Shown here one piece after another: positions 1 to 10,910 of a stretch of 64,000 nucleotides of DNA. The stretch is from Isoetes taiwanensis (taxonomy: Eukaryota > Streptophyta > Lycopodiopsida > Isoetales > Isoetaceae). Position 1 is the stretch's first letter. The number at the start of each line of letters is the position of its first letter. The notes under the pieces were generated by a model that was not told the DNA's origin, did not search any database, and was given only the letters and a program-made list of their open reading frames with translations. The stretch spans positions 145,001 to 209,000 of the forward strand of contig JAJEKV010000192.1 of NCBI GenBank assembly GCA_021234155.1, read 5' to 3'. The position numbers were made by a program, and so were the translations under genes.

Positions 1-207
1 CATATGAATTGTGGTGATCCACTTGAGATGGCTAAGCTCTTGTTAAATACTTGCAAGAAGTGATTAATATAATTTTGTCTTCCTATTTGAGGCTTGTTGC
101 AACAAATAAATGTTTTTATTCAAAATTACTAATGGAAAAGTAATTTATTAATGAAAAAATTATTATTAATGGTAAATAGATTATTAATCATAACTTGTAG
201 ATAAAAT

Positions 208-490
208 GTCGCTTCTGACGCGTCAAACCCTAGGTTTTGTGTGCTACATCATCAAACCCTAGATTGTAAATGCCATGTGGCACAATCTAGGATTTGATGA
301 TGTGACACACGCAAGCTAGGGTTTGATGACATGGCACTTACTATGATGTGGCAATATGAAATTAAGCCACGTGACACAACCTAGGGTTTGATGATGTGCC
401 ACACGCAATGTAGGGATGTGGCACTAAAAATGCCACGTGGGATAATTTAGGGTTCGGTGTATGACATGATACATGGCCTGATAATATGGC
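208..490. repeat. Short degenerate repeats of a CTAGGGTTTGATGATGTG-type motif, with a hairpin
   Basis: The motif CTAGGGTTTGATGATGTG recurs about six times in both orientations, alternating with GCCACGTGG-like blocks. Two copies facing each other at 246-267 and 282-303 form a 22-bp stem with one mismatch and a 14-nt loop. No coding potential is visible. It could be part of a degenerate transposon terminus or a local minisatellite. Confidence 0.6.
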
Positions 491-1440
491 AACCTAGAGT
501 TCGATATGCACCCCATACATATATATGAGATACTTTTCTAATATAGATAAGAAGATAAGAATATAAATTTAGGTATTTATTCAAAGATATTTGTTCAAAG
601 CTTTTCTCTCGCTAATTCGTTATGTTCAAATTAATATACATAGTCATGGCGGAGGCTCAACTCTTAAGCGGTCTTTCTCATTGTGGTTATCTTTCTCGAT
701 CGCGATATTCGTTGGCATTATCGTCTTCCCCTCGCCCCGGTCAAGGCTGCCCGATAGCGATCTTAGGGGCTCATTGGTAGTACATTTCAAACCATCAAAG
801 TACTATTTATGATCTGTATAGTTTGTAAGTATCATCCTATTATTGCAAACATATCATTTATGGTTATCAAATGTTTCTCTCATAATTTCTTTTGATCTAG
901 GTGTGCTAGTTTTCTCGACGATGAATAAAGGTAATCGCAATCGTTAGGGAGAATGACGAAGGGTAAGGTAAGTATTTATATAGTTTTTATCACAGCGTTA
1001 CCCTCTAATTAGGTATGTAGGTTTATGCATGGAGTTTTAATTTGTTGTGTAGAGGAAAGGGAAGAGCTTAGAGAAAATAGGAGGAGGACTCCACGAGGTA
1101 GGGGCAATCGTCTTTGATGTTCCAAGTAGTCAACCTCCACACACCTCTGTGGCGGAGTTTTGGGTATTAAGATAGCTTTTATAAAAATAATAAATAAATG
1201 GATTGTTTTTTGCGTGATATTTGTGCTTCTGCGGCTCCTCCGAGATTAGCTCTGATAGAGATTAGCTCTAGGCTAAAAGGGTGGATACTCCCCTTAACGA
1301 GTCTTTTGTGATTATTTAAAAATATAAATTCAATAGACGATTTTCATTAAAAAAAAAGGTGACATGCCTTTGCCTCTTGTACATCATATTGTAATTATCT
1401 AAGCAAAACATTTATTTTTTTTTAATTCTTTTTTCACAGA
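491..1440. other. Intergenic, no supportable gene
   Basis: The only open frame is a 73-codon one at 591-812 with no recognisable domain, and its codon use looks random. AT-rich spacer otherwise. Confidence 0.5.
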
Positions 1441-1444
1441 CGTC

Positions 1445-1660
1445 GCGTCACGGCGTCTACATTTTTTATTACACGTGGAGTTTTTTATTACACGTGGATT
1501 TTTCAAATTTTTTACATAACATCGCAACGTCTACATTTTTTATTCCACGTGGCTTTTTTAATTGCACGTGGATTTTTTTATTACACGTGGAATTTTTATT
1601 ACACGTGGATTTTATATTCCACGTCAATTTTTTATAAATATTACACGTTAATTTTGACGC
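1445..1660. repeat. Tandem CACGTGG repeats in a poly-T/A background
   Basis: Variants of TTATTACACGTGGATTTTT repeat roughly every 20-30 bp; five copies keep the intact CACGTG hexamer and further copies are diverged (ACGTC, ACGTT). CACGTG is the plant G-box core bound by bHLH and bZIP factors. Here the regular spacing and the lack of an adjacent gene suggest a minisatellite rather than a promoter. Confidence 0.6.
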
Positions 1661-1935
1661 GTCTAGTATCACGCCGTGATGCGACGTCTATGTCACGTAT
1701 GTGTCACGTCCGTGTCACATCTGTATATGTCGCATGCGACGTCTATGTCACGTATATGTCAAGTCTATGTCACATATCTATCACGTCACATGTCACCGCG
1801 ATGCGATATCGCGCATGAGGCGTCTATGTGCAGCGTCGCATGCGGCGTGTCTCTAGTGACGCGTCTTCGTCCACGTCTATGTCGCGGGGTCGGGGCGTCG
1901 CATGGGCGTGACCGGACGTCGCTTCGCTGCGACGC
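1661..1935. repeat. Degenerate GTCACGT/GTCTATGTC array, CpG-rich
   Basis: Short units built from GTCACGTATGT, GTCTATGTCAC and GTCGCATGCGACGTC repeat irregularly. CpG content is far above the surrounding AT-rich DNA. The array abuts the first phosphate transporter fragment. Confidence 0.5.
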
Positions 1936-1952
1936 CGCTAAATGGCCTTTCT

Positions 1953-2122
1953 CTGTTGTGGCGGTTCTAACCAAATGTAGCGCGTGGCACCTGAGAAATT
2001 CCCTGCTAAACAGACCAAATTTATGCAACGGTTCTTTTGCCTTGATCATCTAGGGTGCATTTTTGTAACCGGATCAATCAAAGTACTTTGCTCATATCTT
2101 GTGTTGCCATTTTCAAATTTGA
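1953..2122 (-). pseudogene. Isolated fragment of a PHT1 phosphate transporter gene (central loop and start of TM7)
   Basis: This stretch matches the reverse strand of the gene at 35469-37073 over about 36165-36338: the end of the first half, the central cytoplasmic loop, and the start of the second half up to the [20 protein letters not shown] segment. It is joined at about 2123 to a second PHT1-derived stretch that runs back over the same region, so this piece is duplicated within the locus. Where the main gene has the in-frame TAA, this copy reads ACA AAA ATG and is one base shorter, so it comes from a different ancestor or has changed separately. Several frame breaks make it non-functional. 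Confidence 0.85.
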
Positions 2123-2123
2123 G

Positions 2124-3490
2124 AGGGCCCTACTATTGCACCTCCTTGCCGATGCGTGTGAAATTCCATGGCATGTAGACCTTAGTCTTGCGGGGAAGAT
2201 CTTTGCGGGAACTATGAAAGTGGTGCCGTTTGGTCCAAAATTTGCAAAGAAGAATGTCAATGCATAGAGAATAACAAAACTCAAATGGTTGTCATTTTTC
2301 CAAAGGTGATAGTAAAGAAATGCCGGGGCAAACATGAAGACCGTCATAAAGAAAAAAAACCCATGAGCCGAATGGTAAATCTTCCAATCTTATCAATCAA
2401 GAAAAATCAGAACCAATAGCCGTGAAATCGGAGAAAAGAGCTATCGAGAGCACGGGCCCTAGCGATTTTAAACACTTCTTCAAGGGCACTCATGGTTTTA
2501 GGAGGATGCAACCACTCCAATTCTTTGTCAAAACATCTTTTCGGAAACAAATTACGGTCAGTAAAATGCCACATCTAAAAAGAACCATGTTGTTGTAGTT
2601 CCAACCAAATGTAAGCGGCGTGGCCCAGGGAGAAATTCCCCGCTAAATGGACCAAATTTACGCATCGGTTCTTCACTTGATCATCCGGGGTGTAGTTTAT
2701 GTAACCGGATCAACTGAAGTACTTTGCTCATATCTTGTGTTACTGTTTCAAATTTCCAAAGAACCAAAGCGGTATACTGGCGGTTTAAGCATCTTCATAC
2801 GCCAATAGTATGTCAAAACAACGGGAAGAGCACCAAACATGAAGATTAATCTCCATACAAAATCGCTTGAGAGGGAGTAGATAAAACAGATCATCTTGGA
2901 ATGCAGGGGTTGGGATATGCGTTGTTGAATGTTGCGTAAATAATTATAGAAACTGGCCGCTCCCGCAAGGATTTCAAAACCCCGCATGGCAAAATCTGGC
3001 CGCGCAATAAATCCACCCACGGTTCTCGGTATTTGCATACTCGGACATTATGGTGGCGAAAGGGGATAATCTCCGCCAATTCCAAACCCTAACCAAAATC
3101 TAAAAACATAGAGTTGTCATAACAGATTTTGCGGTATGCCCAAAGGATAAACCGGATGCTCTGAGCAGGGACCATTAGCACGAGAGTAATACCGTAAACC
3201 TTTTTCCGACCTAATTTATCGCCCAGCCAACCGAAGAAAAGCTGCCCTGCTAGGGTTCCACAAAGGGCAACTCCGTTAACCGCAGCAGATACATTTGGAG
3301 GCAGAGATCCAGGCTTCCCTGTGCTTGCATCGTAATAATAAATTCGCCCCAACAGCCTTGTAACCGTCGAGATGCAAAATAAATCATATGCATCTGTGAA
3401 GAAACCCATTCTGGCGATGATTATCCTGTAAAATGATACCATTGCGTCTTTGCCTTATCCAAGGCTGTTAAAACCTCAAGATTTGCCATG
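2124..3490 (-). pseudogene. Decayed PHT1 high-affinity phosphate transporter copy, truncated at the C-terminus
   Basis: Read on the reverse strand from an ATG at about 3490, this follows the PHT1 gene at 35469-37073 nearly collinearly. It keeps the N-terminal [25 protein letters not shown] region and the [17 protein letters not shown] signature, then breaks frame near 3180 and many times after. It runs to the TM11-12 region and stops about 80 codons short of the C-terminus, where it meets the other fragment at about 2123. It shares the in-frame TAA of the full-length gene (about 2694), so the stop predates the duplication or was copied with it. Many differences are CAG/CTG in the full gene versus CGG/CCG/CG here. 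Its promoter-like upstream sequence survives at 5545-6003, beyond an insertion. Confidence 0.9.
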
Positions 3491-4132
3491 GACTAATCCA
3501 GAACACACAGAATTGAAAGAATTTGAAGGAGCGCTTTTTTGACTATGCATGATTAACTTATAAGGGTAGGATCTATATTTTTTTTTAAGGGAAATTTTTG
3601 ATGTGCCCTTATTCGTGCATGGCAAACTTTAGTATACCCTTAAGTGCACAATTCGAATTGCCTTTCTTTTTACTAGGATTACAAAAAGAGCAACTTATTT
3701 TAAGCAAATAGCTTACTAGTTTTAGAAAGAGGACATATTTTACTAGTACTTAGTATCATATTTACAATATACTTAACTGAAATATGAAGCCCCGAAAGTA
3801 TCAAGCAAGCTACCAAAGTTCTATGATCTGCCTATTTTTGTCATTTTTTTAATTCTTTGTATAAATGTATATCTAATCTACGACTTCCATCCCTTTTAGA
3901 CTATTCAGTGACACAAATATCAGTATCCATCACTTGAAATTTAATCTCAGCTTCTATCCTCATCTTTGATGCTATTCAAATCAATCTTAGGAATATATTC
4001 TACTGTAGCACACACCATAACAAAAATAATATTCTAAAAGAAGTAGTAGAATAATTGATTAGTCAGCTCAGTGGATTTTGCTGGAACTCGAATGAAAAAT
4101 TGACAAACAAGAGCTTGCTCTCATGTACGTGA

Positions 4133-4510
4133 TTGTTAGATTTTCGTTACTCATTTTTCCTTCTTCGTCAAACAAATAACAACCACATTCATTAATTTTA
4201 ATCAATCATTGAGTTGAGGGATATTGATTAAATTTACTAACCTTCTTCAACATATATCTTGTTAGATTTTTGCTACTCGTCTTTCCTTCTTCGCCAAACA
4301 AATAACAATCACATTCGTTAATTTTAATCAATCATTGAGTTGAGGGATATTGGCTAAATTTACTAACCTTCTTCAACACATATCTTGTTAGATTTTTAGT
4401 ACTCGTTTTTCCTTCTTCGCGAAACAAATTACAACCACATTCATTAATTTTAATCAATCATTGAGTTGAGAGTATTGATTAAATTTACTAACCTTCTTCA
4501 ACACATATCC
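4133..4510. repeat. 126-bp tandem repeat, three copies
   Basis: Units start at 4133, 4259 and 4385, each beginning TTGTTAGATTTT and ending near ACCTTCTTCAACA-ATATC. They are about 95% alike, so the expansion is fairly recent. The array lies inside the left arm of the foldback insertion; internal tandem arrays are typical of foldback elements. Confidence 0.85.
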
Positions 4511-4619
4511 AAGTATTTTTTGATAAAACCCAATAGTAGATAAGATAGTAAATATAACAAACATAAATAAATAAGTATAAAACTATATTCAGAGAAGGTC
4601 CTTATCAAGAGGACTCGTT

Positions 4620-5380
4620 AACAAAATATTAATGACATATTCAACAAAATTTAAACTTATTCAGATTTAATAGATAACACTTCAAGAACGCCATTATAAG
4701 AATATATGTATTGTGATTCTTCTTGATTGTTATAATTTTTATAAGTTTATCTTTAAATTAAAAGTATAATGGTTATCAAAGAATAAACTTGATTTTCAAA
4801 CTAATTTTTATTTGAATCTATTTAGAATTAGACATTTCAAGAATATAAATATTTCAATTTTTATTGATTTAACAGATTCAAGATTTAGCAATCATGATAA
4901 TTAAATGAAATCTGATGGTTTGATAAGCGATTGACTTAAAACTATTATTAGAATTTCACAACTTACAAACTTTTACACTTTAAAAAATACTTTAAGGAAG
5001 GTCTTAGGTTGAAATTAATTAAATGATATAACGTTATTGGTTTAATAATAACTATTAAATAATTTATTATTGATGAAATAAAAATATTTTAATCAAACAT
5101 AAACGTAACCATTTAATTAATTTCAATGTAAAACTTTCTTTAAATATTTTTTAAAAAATAGCATTTTAATTATACAAGGTTATCTTAGATGAAAATTTAA
5201 TTCTAAATAGATGGAACCAAGAATTAGTTTAGAAAGCAACTTTAAACTTTAGTAAGTATCATATTTTTTTTTATCTAAAGATAAACGTAACAAATTATTA
5301 AAATCAATAAAAGCTAAAAATACATTTATTACATTTGAATAAGTCCAAATTTTGTTAAATATGTCATATTAAGGTTTTTT
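4620..5380. repeat. Long imperfect inverted repeat (hairpin arms about 350-400 bp)
   Basis: The left arm passes through GACATATTCAACAAAATTTAA (about 4632) and ATCTATTTAGAATTA (about 4817). The right arm carries their reverse complements at about 5350-5370 (TTTTGTTAAATATGTC) and 5195-5215 (TAATTCTAAATAGATGG). Pairing continues to AAATTAATTAAATGAT (5015) against ATTTAATTAATTTC (5112). Transcription through it could yield a long double-stranded RNA. Confidence 0.75.
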
Positions 5381-5544
5381 CAAATTGATGCCCTTATTTT
5401 CAAGGGTCTTCATTTTTTTGCCCTTTTATGGTGGAGGGCAAAGTTTTTTGTTGCCCTTATAAATAATAGCTCCTAAGAAAATCCCTTAATTGGAAGGGTT
5501 GGAGGCCTACTTAAGGGTGGGCAACGTTGTAAAGTTGATCATTG

Positions 5545-6003
5545 CATGTAATTCATCATAGGATTGCGTTGGAATTTAATAGGGGGCAAATTGGGAATAA
5601 AGGTAAAGATGCTTCGTATATACCTTCATATGCTTCATATAAAGATGCTTCATATAAAGGTAAAGATGCTTCGTATATTCGTATAAGGATAAAGATGCGC
5701 CTTCCGACTTTTGCATGACTTTCTGCTCTGCAATTTTAATACAATTCAATTATAGTACGATGATTCAGACCTTGGTCAATCCCGTAACATTTTTCAATTA
5801 CACCATATAAAGGGTACGAGCAGTGTTGGGAAACTTTTAGAGCCTATAAAAAAATCTCCTAATGTTCCCTAAACAATAGGATATTTCAAGCTTCCTACCA
5901 TGTCTTCCTTTTGTAGAATAGGTAACACATGAAAATCTTCCAAATTTTTTTTTACCATCCACTAACTCGACCGAAAATTTTCTTGATTTTTCAATCGAAA
6001 CCG
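5545..6003 (-). promoter_or_regulatory. Displaced upstream region of the decayed PHT1 copy
   Basis: This is collinear with 37133-37530, the sequence upstream of the full-length PHT1 gene, including GGAATTTAATAG.GGGCAAATTGGGAATAAAGGT, the GTATATAC site (5616-5623) and TAGTACGATGATTCA. The AAAGATGCTTCATAT segment has expanded into about four short tandem copies here. A 2-kb insertion separates it from the decayed coding sequence. Homology shows that the duplication included at least 450 bp of upstream DNA. Confidence 0.85.
5616..5623. promoter_or_regulatory. P1BS-like GTATATAC, conserved in the duplicate
   Basis: GTATATAC fits GNATATNC, the site bound by PHR1-type phosphate starvation regulators. 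It is at the same relative place as the site at 37200-37207. It may instead be a TATA box. Confidence 0.4.
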
Positions 6004-8323
6004 TCTTTAGCGACGAAAGGTTGCCCTCCTGGGTCTTGAAAGTGTCTTTTCATGGTTTCTTGTTTCTCGTTTATTTTCATGTTTTTTGTTTGATTGTTCC
6101 TTAAGATCGAGCTTGAATGCTAATTTATTTTTTTCATCCGGTTTGTCTCTTTCAACCGCCTACCTATTGTAAGGGAGAAAGAAAGAAGAATATAAGAATT
6201 GGGTAGACATTCTTCTTGTTTTTTGTTTTATTCGCAATCTACATGGTGAAAGAACTTTGCATGATATTATTGAGACAAGGGTCAGATTCTCTTGCTTAAG
6301 GACTTATGAAAGAATATGAGATCAAAGATCTGTGTACTTGCTCCAACCACACTTCACTGCACATATTTTCTTGTAGAAGTCGTTGTCCATCAGAGCACTC
6401 ATGCAGCTTGTGGGTGCTTCTTGCATTTTCTCATTTTTACCAGAAGTCATTATCCGTAAGCATTTGTGGGCACTCGTTTTCCACCTGCACCCCCTTTTTT
6501 TTTTACTTTGAATTCATTATCCACAAGGGCGCAAAATTAAATTGATGTGCACTTCTTTTTGTATTCTTTCCTTTTGTTTTGCTTTAGTAACACATCATTG
6601 GTTCTACAACTACATCAAGAATTCGGAGCCTTTTGAGCTTACCAGAGTCTTTTGAGCTTACTTTGTTTTAAAAAATATATGCCCTCTCACGACATGCTCT
6701 ACAACTATATCAAGAATCTAGAGCCTTTGAGCTTACCTTGTCTGGAATAATATGCACGTTCTCACAACCACATGGCCATAACGCCTCGAGGGAGGACGTT
6801 GCATAGCCCTTAAATCTAATGGTATAGATTTGTTATAACGTTGGAAAGAAACCTTCAATTTTCTTTCTTAGGTAAAAGTAGTTTTAATGTCTCATTTGCT
6901 AAAACATTTCAGAATCATTTTCAATTAAGAACATGCTTTTGACATCTATTTATTGGGAGATGCATAGGACCTTTATTTACATGTTTAGAATGAAATTAGT
7001 ATGCAACACACATCTATAGCTAGCAATCATTGAATTCCATGTCACGACATCCCATTTTGGCAATATGAAAAAATTCTACGTGCCTCTTTCAAGCTATCAC
7101 ATTGTAATACATATCTACAAGGCTATTTTCCACGACCATATTACATTGAAGATTAGCTTCGAAATTTGACAATTAAAGTATCTAGCTTGAGTTAAGGCAC
7201 TCATGCTGCCATAGGCTTTTAAGAAGCGAATGTGAACTTATATATGGCTCTATGTCGCCTTCTTTGCATGACTTTAAAATACTCTAGAACAAGGTGGCTC
7301 TCTTAAATGATCAACACAAAAGAGTATTATTACCATTGGAATGTGGAGGTAATTATTTGGGGCTCTTACGTCTCTAATTACATGGTTTCTTGGATTCCCT
7401 AATATTGCATCCAAGCTTTTCTCATATGCTTAGTGTTTGGCCAACGCCAGGGAAAGAGGAAGATATGAAGTTGAGGAAGATATGAAGTTGCGTTCAAGCC
7501 CAAAAACCCATAGGCCATTCCTGCATTGCCGCATCCTTGAAGATAGATTTCGAGAACCGATGCCTTTCTATGACCTATGACCACAAAAAAAAAAAACTAT
7601 TCCGTGGACGTTAAAAAAACTATTCTATTCTATTCTATTCTATAATAGCATTCACATTCTATTTAAGTCTGATCTTGTGACTCACCACAAAGACTATATC
7701 AAATTTTATATGAGCTTGGAGAAGCCAAGGGGAATGAAAAGGGTCTCCATCTGTGGCAGAACATTTGACTTATCTCTCACGTTTACAAATTATGGACTTC
7801 ACCAGCTTGAAATATGAGAAACTGCCACTCACAGATGGATGTTTTACATCATATCATGCTTCTATTCGTGTTTTATAGACCAGGAACTACTATCCAGGTC
7901 TGTAAATTTTATATTTTCCAGATCTTATAATAAGGAAACAGTTCTCCATTTATGAGTAGGCCTAGATGGGACACAGGCACTTAGCTTGCTAATAAAGTTT
8001 TTATTAAACTACATGATCATGTAGTTATGTAATAGTACATGTTATAAAAGACAATAAAAAAGTGATACTGCCTCATCATGAAGAAGTTTTGCTGGAGCTC
8101 TGGAATTGATCAACTGTTGCATAGCTGCATGTGCTGCTCTCTTTGCGATGAAACTAGAGATGAGAGTGTCGTCAAGGTATTAGCTGAATTTACACAATAA
8201 ACACACGACAAAACATAGAAAAAAAAAGTGCAAACAATTGCAGTACACTTTTGATGTTGATGCAAAACATTTGTTGTCATTGAGGACTGAAAAAACCACC
8301 AAAATCAATGTTGAATTGGCCTC
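6004..8323. other. Intergenic; minor repeats only
   Basis: No convincing gene. An imperfect direct duplication covers about 6601-6690 and 6698-6765 (CTACAACTA.ATCAAGAAT..GAGCCTTT.GAGCTTAC). A TATTC microsatellite lies at about 7618-7642. Short open frames at 6306-6545 and 7399-7584 show no domain. Confidence 0.5.
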
Positions 8324-8328
8324 ACATC
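8324..8328. repeat. 5-bp target-site duplication ACATC, left copy of copia element
   Basis: ACATC immediately precedes the 5' LTR and is repeated at 12946-12950 directly after the 3' LTR. Five bases is the normal length for Ty1/copia integration. Confidence 0.85.
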
Positions 8329-8551
8329 TATTGGAACACATCAAGCACATCAGGCACATTAAGCACCACATCAAGCACATCAGTGGAACGCATCATTATA
8401 ACATCAGGAAATATGCATGCGTTTTGTCCATTTATAGAAGTAGTTAAACTAGGAGTTAAGATATTGTGACGTGTAAAGATCCGTTGTATTCTGTATAAAA
8501 GATGGAATAGAGAAGAGGGAAACAGGCTTTTGGGGATTTCTTGCTTCTTTA
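8329..8551 (+). repeat. 5' LTR of the copia element
   Basis: Begins TATTGGAACACATC, ends TTGCTTCTTTA, and is matched by 12719-12945. A short internal CATCAAGCACATTAAGCACC reiteration occupies the first 60 bases. TATAAAAG at about 8497 is a likely TATA box for genomic RNA synthesis. The ends are not the canonical TG..CA. Confidence 0.9.
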
Positions 8552-8564
8552 TGGTATCAGAGCC
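8552..8564 (+). other. Primer binding site for initiator tRNA-Met
   Basis: TGGTATCAGAGCC directly follows the 5' LTR. It is the common plant copia PBS, complementary to the 3' end of tRNA-iMet, and primes minus-strand DNA synthesis. Confidence 0.9.
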
Positions 8565-8606
8565 GGATTTCTAAACATATTAGAAATACCGATCTTGCAA
8601 AGAATC

Positions 8607-9666
8607 ATGTCTACAAAGGGATCCATCGAAAAGCTTACTGCTGCTAATTCATATGTGTGGTTTATCAAAACCAGGGGAATTTTGGCGAAAAAAGGATTGT
8701 GGGGAGTGTGCTCGGGAGGAAACAGCTCAATCTCAAGAAAGATGACATGGGTCAAAGGAGGAGATGGCCAAGTGGGTGCAAAATTAACCGGAAGGCTAAG
8801 AATCGGATCATGAAGTACGTGAATGATGGGCAAATTCCTTGTATTGAAGAGGCATCCACAGCCAAAGAAGCATGGGATTATCTGATCAATGCTTTCAGAA
8901 AGGATCAGTTCTCCCAGCAAGTGATGCTTTATGCTCAAATCTTTACTGCAAAATTGAAAGATTGTGAGGATGCATCAAGCTATATTGAGGGGATCAGGAC
9001 TGCTGCAAAACAATTGCAAGGAATGGGTAAAGCTTTACCCGAGGATGCAATTGTCGGAGCTTTGGTGGTAGGGCTCCCACCAGCATTTGATGGAGTACGA
9101 GCAGTCATAGGAGGCGCAAAGGACGTAAGCCTAGACTGGGCTTGCACACAAATCCTGCAGGAGGAGGCTGTACGAACCAGCAGAAAGAAGCCTGAGAGAG
9201 GTGGTGGGAGTAGAGACTCTACTGCCTTGTATGCAGGTAGGGAACGTGCTGAGACAAGGACCTGTTACAAGTGTAACAGGGTTGGCCATATTGCAAGGAA
9301 TTGTGGAGAAAGTAACAAGGAAAATTCAAAGAATGAGGATGTCAAAGGAAAAGGGAAGTTAGTGGCTAAGAAGAAAAATAAGGCTACTAAAGCACATGTG
9401 GCTCACATTGAATCAGAGAGTGAAAGTGAAGAGGAAGATGACGAGACTAGTGATGGCAGCTTCATGGCCAGAGTTGAGGAAAATAGCACTTGGAAGAAAA
9501 TGCTTTGGGGAAAGATTGAGCAGACCATAGCATGGTGTACATCGTGGATTGTGAGAGATCACAGTATCAAAACCAATATATGTGCTATGCTTGCACATGA
9601 GGAGGATGCTTGGTTTGTGGATTCTCGTGCAACAGATCACATGACGCCACCTGAGACCTCTTTTTA
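8607..9666 (+). pseudogene. copia gag with zinc knuckle, running into the protease start; one frameshift
   Basis: Translation would start at ATG 8607 (MSTKGSIEKLTAANSYVWF..), the usual copia gag opening. A frame change near 8750-8770 joins it to the frame that stays open to 9666. That frame has the gag helical domain (AWDYLINAF..QQVMLYAQIFTAKLKD), the retrotransposon gag segment GLPPAFDGVRAVIGG, a CCHC zinc knuckle CYKCNRVGHIARNC (9263-9304) and a Lys/Glu-rich linker. It ends in the aspartic protease signature WFVDSRATDHMT. The usual catalytic DSGA reads DSRA (9620-9631), replacing a near-invariant glycine, and a stop follows at 9664-9666. The product would form the particle coat and bind RNA; this copy is inactive. 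Confidence 0.9.
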
Positions 9667-9904
9667 ATTCAAGGAAGAAGCAATTGGAAGGACAAGACAA
9701 ACAGGAAAGGGCAAGCTTAGAGTGGCTGGTACAGGCACAATCAAGGTCAGACTTGGGGAAGAGGATAAGGAAGTAACCGAGGTGCTTTATGTTCCAGGTC
9801 TGCCAGTCAACTTGCTGTCAGTTTCACAAATGGATGATGCAAATCTCAAGCTCACATTCGGGGGTGGCAAGTGTGTGATTCGTGGACCTCAAAAGCGGGA
9901 GTAA
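9667..9904 (+). pseudogene. copia protease C-terminal part
   Basis: The frame around 9722-9904 encodes VAGTGTIKVRLG..EVLYVPGLPVNLLSVSQ, the conserved flap and C-terminal region of copia proteases (typically V.Y.P.L..NLLSV.QL). It is separated from the active-site part by a stop and a frame change at 9664-9700. Confidence 0.85.
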
Positions 9905-9959
9905 TAGCACAAGGACGAGGTATGGCAAGTCAGATCGTCTCACTTGGGCTGCAGGACCA

Positions 9960-10910
9960 CAAGCTTTTGTGATAAATGGATGTGACAAAGAACTTGCAAA
10001 TATGGCATGAACGGATGGGGCATTCCAATTTCAGGACATTAGGAAGATTGTCAAAATTGGGTCTGGTTGAAGATTTGCCATCTTTGAAAGGCAAGACCAA
10101 GCATCTCTGTGAGGGTTGTGCCAAAGGAAAGATCAGTGAAGACTCCATTTCCAAAAGGTGGCGCTAGATCGCGAGCAACCAAACCGCTTCGGTTTAGTGC
10201 ATATGGATTTATGGGGCCCTGCCGAAGTTCTCTCACTTGGAGGCAAACAAGTACTTTTCTGCTCATCATTGATGATCCGACCCGAAGAAGGCTTGGGCAT
10301 TTTTTCTCAAAAAAGAAGTCCCATACTTTTGAAGAGTTTACCCGGTGGAAGTTGGAGGTTGAAAATGAGAAAGACATGAAGATCAAGAGAATTCTGGACG
10401 CACCGAGGAGGCTAATTCATGGGCGGAAGGTTCCGTAAATTTTGGCGTGTCATGGTATAAGGCATGAGACATCTATACCCTATGAGCATGAGCGCAATGG
10501 GGTCGTGGGCGTAAAATCGAACTGCGGTCGAGGGAGCAAGAGCTTTGCTTCTAGGCAAACAACGGCCTACTGATCCGCTTTCGGGCGGAAGCGTGAGCAT
10601 GGCGATGTACATTCAGAATCGTTTGCCTACCAAAGCACTTGACAATATGGTTCCCGGCGGCCCTGGAGTGGGGTCAAGCCATCTGTCAAACACTTGCGTG
10701 TATTTGGATGCACAGCCTATGTCTACCTGAGCAAAGAGGAAAGAACACAAGGTAAACTAGCAGAAAAGAGCATCAAATGTTTGTTTTTGGGTTACTGTTC
10801 AGAGAGCAAAGGGTACAAACTTTGGGATCCTATCACAAAAAGGATGCTCAACCGCAGAAGTGTGACGTTTGATGAACATGATTTCAGTCTTGGCAAAGCA
10901 AACTCTTTGG
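9960..10910 (+). pseudogene. copia integrase, heavily broken, with a scrambled or deleted central part
   Basis: 9976-10166 encodes the GAG-pre-integrase zinc-binding motif (IWHERMGHSNFRTLGRLSK..HLCEGCAKGK, an HHCC finger). 10185-10400 encodes the start of the rve core (LVHMDLWGPAEV..GGKQ, IIDD, FFSKKKSHTFEEF). The next about 290 bp are barely recognisable, so the second catalytic Asp and the Glu of the DDE triad are not visible. Homology resumes with an RLPTKAL segment at about 10620 and then MRVFGCTAYVYLSKEERTQGKL..FLGYC..GYKLWDP (10694-10900), the conserved C-terminal integrase region. At least five frame changes. Confidence 0.85.

Larger units (their letters stand above)
3554..5544. mobile_element. 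Foldback (long inverted-repeat) insertion, about 2 kb, non-autonomous
   Basis: Relative to the upstream region of the intact PHT1 gene (37125-37140), about 1.99 kb is inserted between GACTATGCATG and TAATTCAT. TGCATG is present at both edges, a possible 6-bp target duplication. The right half is a long imperfect palindrome: about 4620-5020 is complementary to about 5060-5380, with an axis near 5040-5060. The outermost 70-90 bp also pair weakly across the ends (AAGGGTAGG..AAGGGAAAT against CCCTTAATTGG..CCTACTTAAGG). The left half holds a 126-bp tandem array. No transposase is encoded. The structure fits a foldback or MULE-like non-autonomous DNA transposon; the superfamily is not assignable. 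Confidence 0.7.

Noticed and set aside
591..812. 73-codon open frame with a hydrophobic segment
   Set aside because: No domain, no homology within the window, and composition like the surrounding non-coding DNA.
8549..8938. Reverse-strand 129-codon open frame inside copia gag
   Set aside because: It lies opposite the recognisable gag coding sequence and has no features of its own.
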